The notes beneath the pieces are model-generated. The model saw only the letters and a list, made by a program, of their open reading frames with translations. It was not told the origin of the DNA and did not search any database. DNA of 64,000 nt from Gymnogyps californianus (Eukaryota; Chordata; Aves; Accipitriformes; Cathartidae): NCBI RefSeq assembly GCF_018139145.2, contig NC_059473.1, positions 60,370,707 through 60,434,706 of the forward strand, given 5' to 3'. The position numbers and the translations under genes are program-made. Shown here piece by piece: positions 62,166 to 64,000 of this stretch (positions are counted from its first letter, which is position 1; the number at the start of each line of letters is the position of its first letter).

Positions 62166-62748
62166 CTTCTTGTCGTGGTTTAACCCCAGTCAGCAACTAA
62201 GCACCACGCAGCCGCTTCCCCCTCCCCCCTCCCAGTGGGGTGAGGAGGAGGAAAGGAAAAAAAAGTAAAACTCATGGGCTGAGATAAGAACAGTTTAATA
62301 ACTAAAGTATAATACTAACAATAGTAATAATGAAATATAATAATAATAATAGTAATGAAAAGGAATATAACCGGGGGGGGGGGGAAACAGTGATGGACAA
62401 TGCAGTTGCTCACCACCCGCTGACCGATGCCCGAGCAGCGATCTGCCCCTCCCGGCCAACTCCCCTCTGTTTTTATATACTGGGCATGACGTTCCATGGT
62501 ATGGAATACCCCTTTGGCTAGTTCAGGTCAGCTGCCCCGGCTATGGTCCCTCCCAGCTTCTTGCACACCTGCTTGCTGGCAGAGCATGGGAAACTGAAAA
62601 GTCCTTGGCTTAAGATAAGCGCTACTTAGCAACAACTAAAACATCAGAGTGTTATCAACATTATTCTCACACTAAATCCAAAGCACAGCACTGTACCAGC
62701 TACTAAGAAGAGAGTTAACTCTGTCCCAGCTGAAACCAGGACACTTCT
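62166..62748 (-). mobile_element. Solo LTR of the avian ERV family with target-site duplication
   Basis: The LTR is 62171-62743 (573 bp), from TGTCGTGGTTTAACCCCAGT to GAAACCAGGACA on the + strand, i.e. sense on the minus strand. It is flanked by identical CTTCT at 62166-62170 and 62744-62748. It contains the ATT-type microsatellite around 62320-62360 and a G-run at about 62373-62382. The intact termini and perfect duplication suggest it is among the younger copies here. No internal region. Confidence 0.92.
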
Positions 62749-64000
62749 GCAAGAGTGTCACGCAGAGAGAACTGCAACAGAAAAAGTCCCGTGTGCTTTT
62801 TTGGCCATAAACTGTCACTGCAATTTTGTTGGTTTACTTCAGCTGGAATGTTATTTCAATCACTGCAGCTGTATAATGTGGTCAACAGCATTGGTTTGTC
62901 CTGTCCTACAGAAATAAGTAACATTAGAATCAAGACAGATTTTTTAAAGATTACGATTAAAAGTGCTGCAAGGCTGAGCAATAAACAAGTGATTTATAAA
63001 GCATTAAAATTCTGTTTTGCCAGTGCCTTGACAGATTGATGCCCAAAGAAGACACCAGGTATCTAATCATTATATTGTCCTGCAATAATAAACAGTGGAA
63101 GGACCAGTGAAGCACATGTTAAAGACATAGCTAAGCTAGTTCAAAGTTTATTTTGTCCCCAGAGAGGTGGATGTTCCTTCTTTGTCAGGTGGAATTATCT
63201 CCAGAGTCGTCCCCACAGATTCAGCGTGTAGAGAATCAAGGGGAGTATGAAAGGAAGGGAAGCAGCGATGCTGAACAAAGATCTGGAAAGAGGTGGTAAG
63301 CGAAAGGCAAAGGAAAGATAATTAAATACCGGAAAGTATTAGCTAAAGGAAAGACGTTACTAAAAACATAACTGAAATTAGAATGAAGAAACAAAAGAGA
63401 AACTCTTAGATGGAAGAACAGTGCAAAAACCCCAGAGATTTGTTTTGTCAACATAAGTTCTATTTCAATTCAATTTTCATTTAGTCTTAGCAACCAGCTC
63501 AACTTTCTGTGCAGAGAAGCAACCTTTGTAATGTTCGAGAAAGCAAAAAGACTACGTATGTGGTCTAGGGTGCTTTCTGGCTTCTGATTTTTTCTTGTAT
63601 CTTGGTGGGAGTCATGGCTCACCTGCATCGAGTAAGTAAAAGGCATTAAACCCTTTTTAAGTGATTAAGACAAGCTAAGAAGTAATGTAACTCTTTTCTG
63701 CTTCAACTGCACTTGGGTATCTCAGCGATCACTCATAATAATTAAACAAGTGACTTAATACCTCTCACAGTGAAACAGCAGCGGGTGATTTGCCTGCTGA
63801 AATGAGGTGATTTACCTGTTGAAACACTACCTTTTTGTATTCTCAGGGCTCATCCAAGAAAAGACTGGGGCTGCTGGCCAGAATGAATCCAAATGCACTA
63901 TGATAAAACCACTCCTCCCTCTTTTGGTGGAAGAGAAATTTGAAAACTAGCACATGAGGTATCCCGAGTGTGTGCATCATTTGCTTCTCATAAACCTGGC
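62749..64000. other. Gene-free DNA to the end of the window
   Basis: A/T-rich sequence; open frames are short and none resembles a known protein. No repeat of a known family was recognised. Confidence 0.5.

Noticed and set aside
56681..64000. Ezrin coding exons
   Set aside because: I looked for the MPKP start exon and FERM-domain exons and found none; ATGCCCAAAGAA near 63041 continues differently and has no splice donor.
1..64000. CRISPR arrays, operons, ribosome binding sites and tRNA or rRNA genes
   Set aside because: The DNA is vertebrate nuclear sequence; I saw no regularly spaced repeats with unique spacers and no tRNA-like fold or rRNA sequence.

Overview
This is a window of vertebrate nuclear DNA, almost certainly from a bird. 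The evidence is long introns with GT-AG junctions, CpG-island promoters, CR1 LINEs carrying the (ATTCTATG)n-type 3' end, and several LTRs of an avian ERV family. Two protein-coding genes are present, both on the + strand: TAGAP (a RhoGAP of activated T cells) at about 16.7-25.3 kb, and RSPH3 (radial spoke head protein 3 of motile cilia) at about 37.2-50 kb. In human 6q25.3 these two genes are also neighbours in the same relative orientation, so the window looks like conserved synteny. No functional link between the two is implied.

Layout: 1-16.7 kb is gene-free as far as I can see. It holds a minus-strand solo LTR with perfect 5-bp target duplications (13240-13786) and a few inverted or tandem repeats. 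TAGAP follows, with a TATA-type promoter, a probable non-coding first exon and nine coding exons that join in frame to a 693-residue protein. It carries a complete RhoGAP core, including the arginine finger, and a long phospho-motif-rich tail. 25.3-36.9 kb is intergenic with CR1 and LTR fragments. A CpG island at about 36.9-37.6 kb with an RFX-type X-box drives RSPH3, which has eight coding exons giving 404 residues. Intron 3 of RSPH3 contains a nearly full-length (about 4.1 kb) but mutated CR1 in the sense direction.

50-55.9 kb is intergenic. It has a plus-strand solo LTR whose TATA box and polyadenylation signal are still visible, plus CR1 scraps. A second strong CpG island lies at about 55.9-56.7 kb. 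No coding exon can be tied to it, but by synteny the next gene after RSPH3 should be EZR, so it is a candidate EZR promoter with first exon. From 57 kb to the end I see no recognisable exon. There is a third LTR (62171-62743) with perfect target duplications, and an 11-bp perfect palindromic arm pair near 61.0 kb.

I found no evidence of a wholly new system. The points most worth checking are the X-box in RSPH3, the orphan CpG island, the CR1 in RSPH3 intron 3, the conserved RRxSxP and PPxY motifs of TAGAP, and two inverted-repeat structures.
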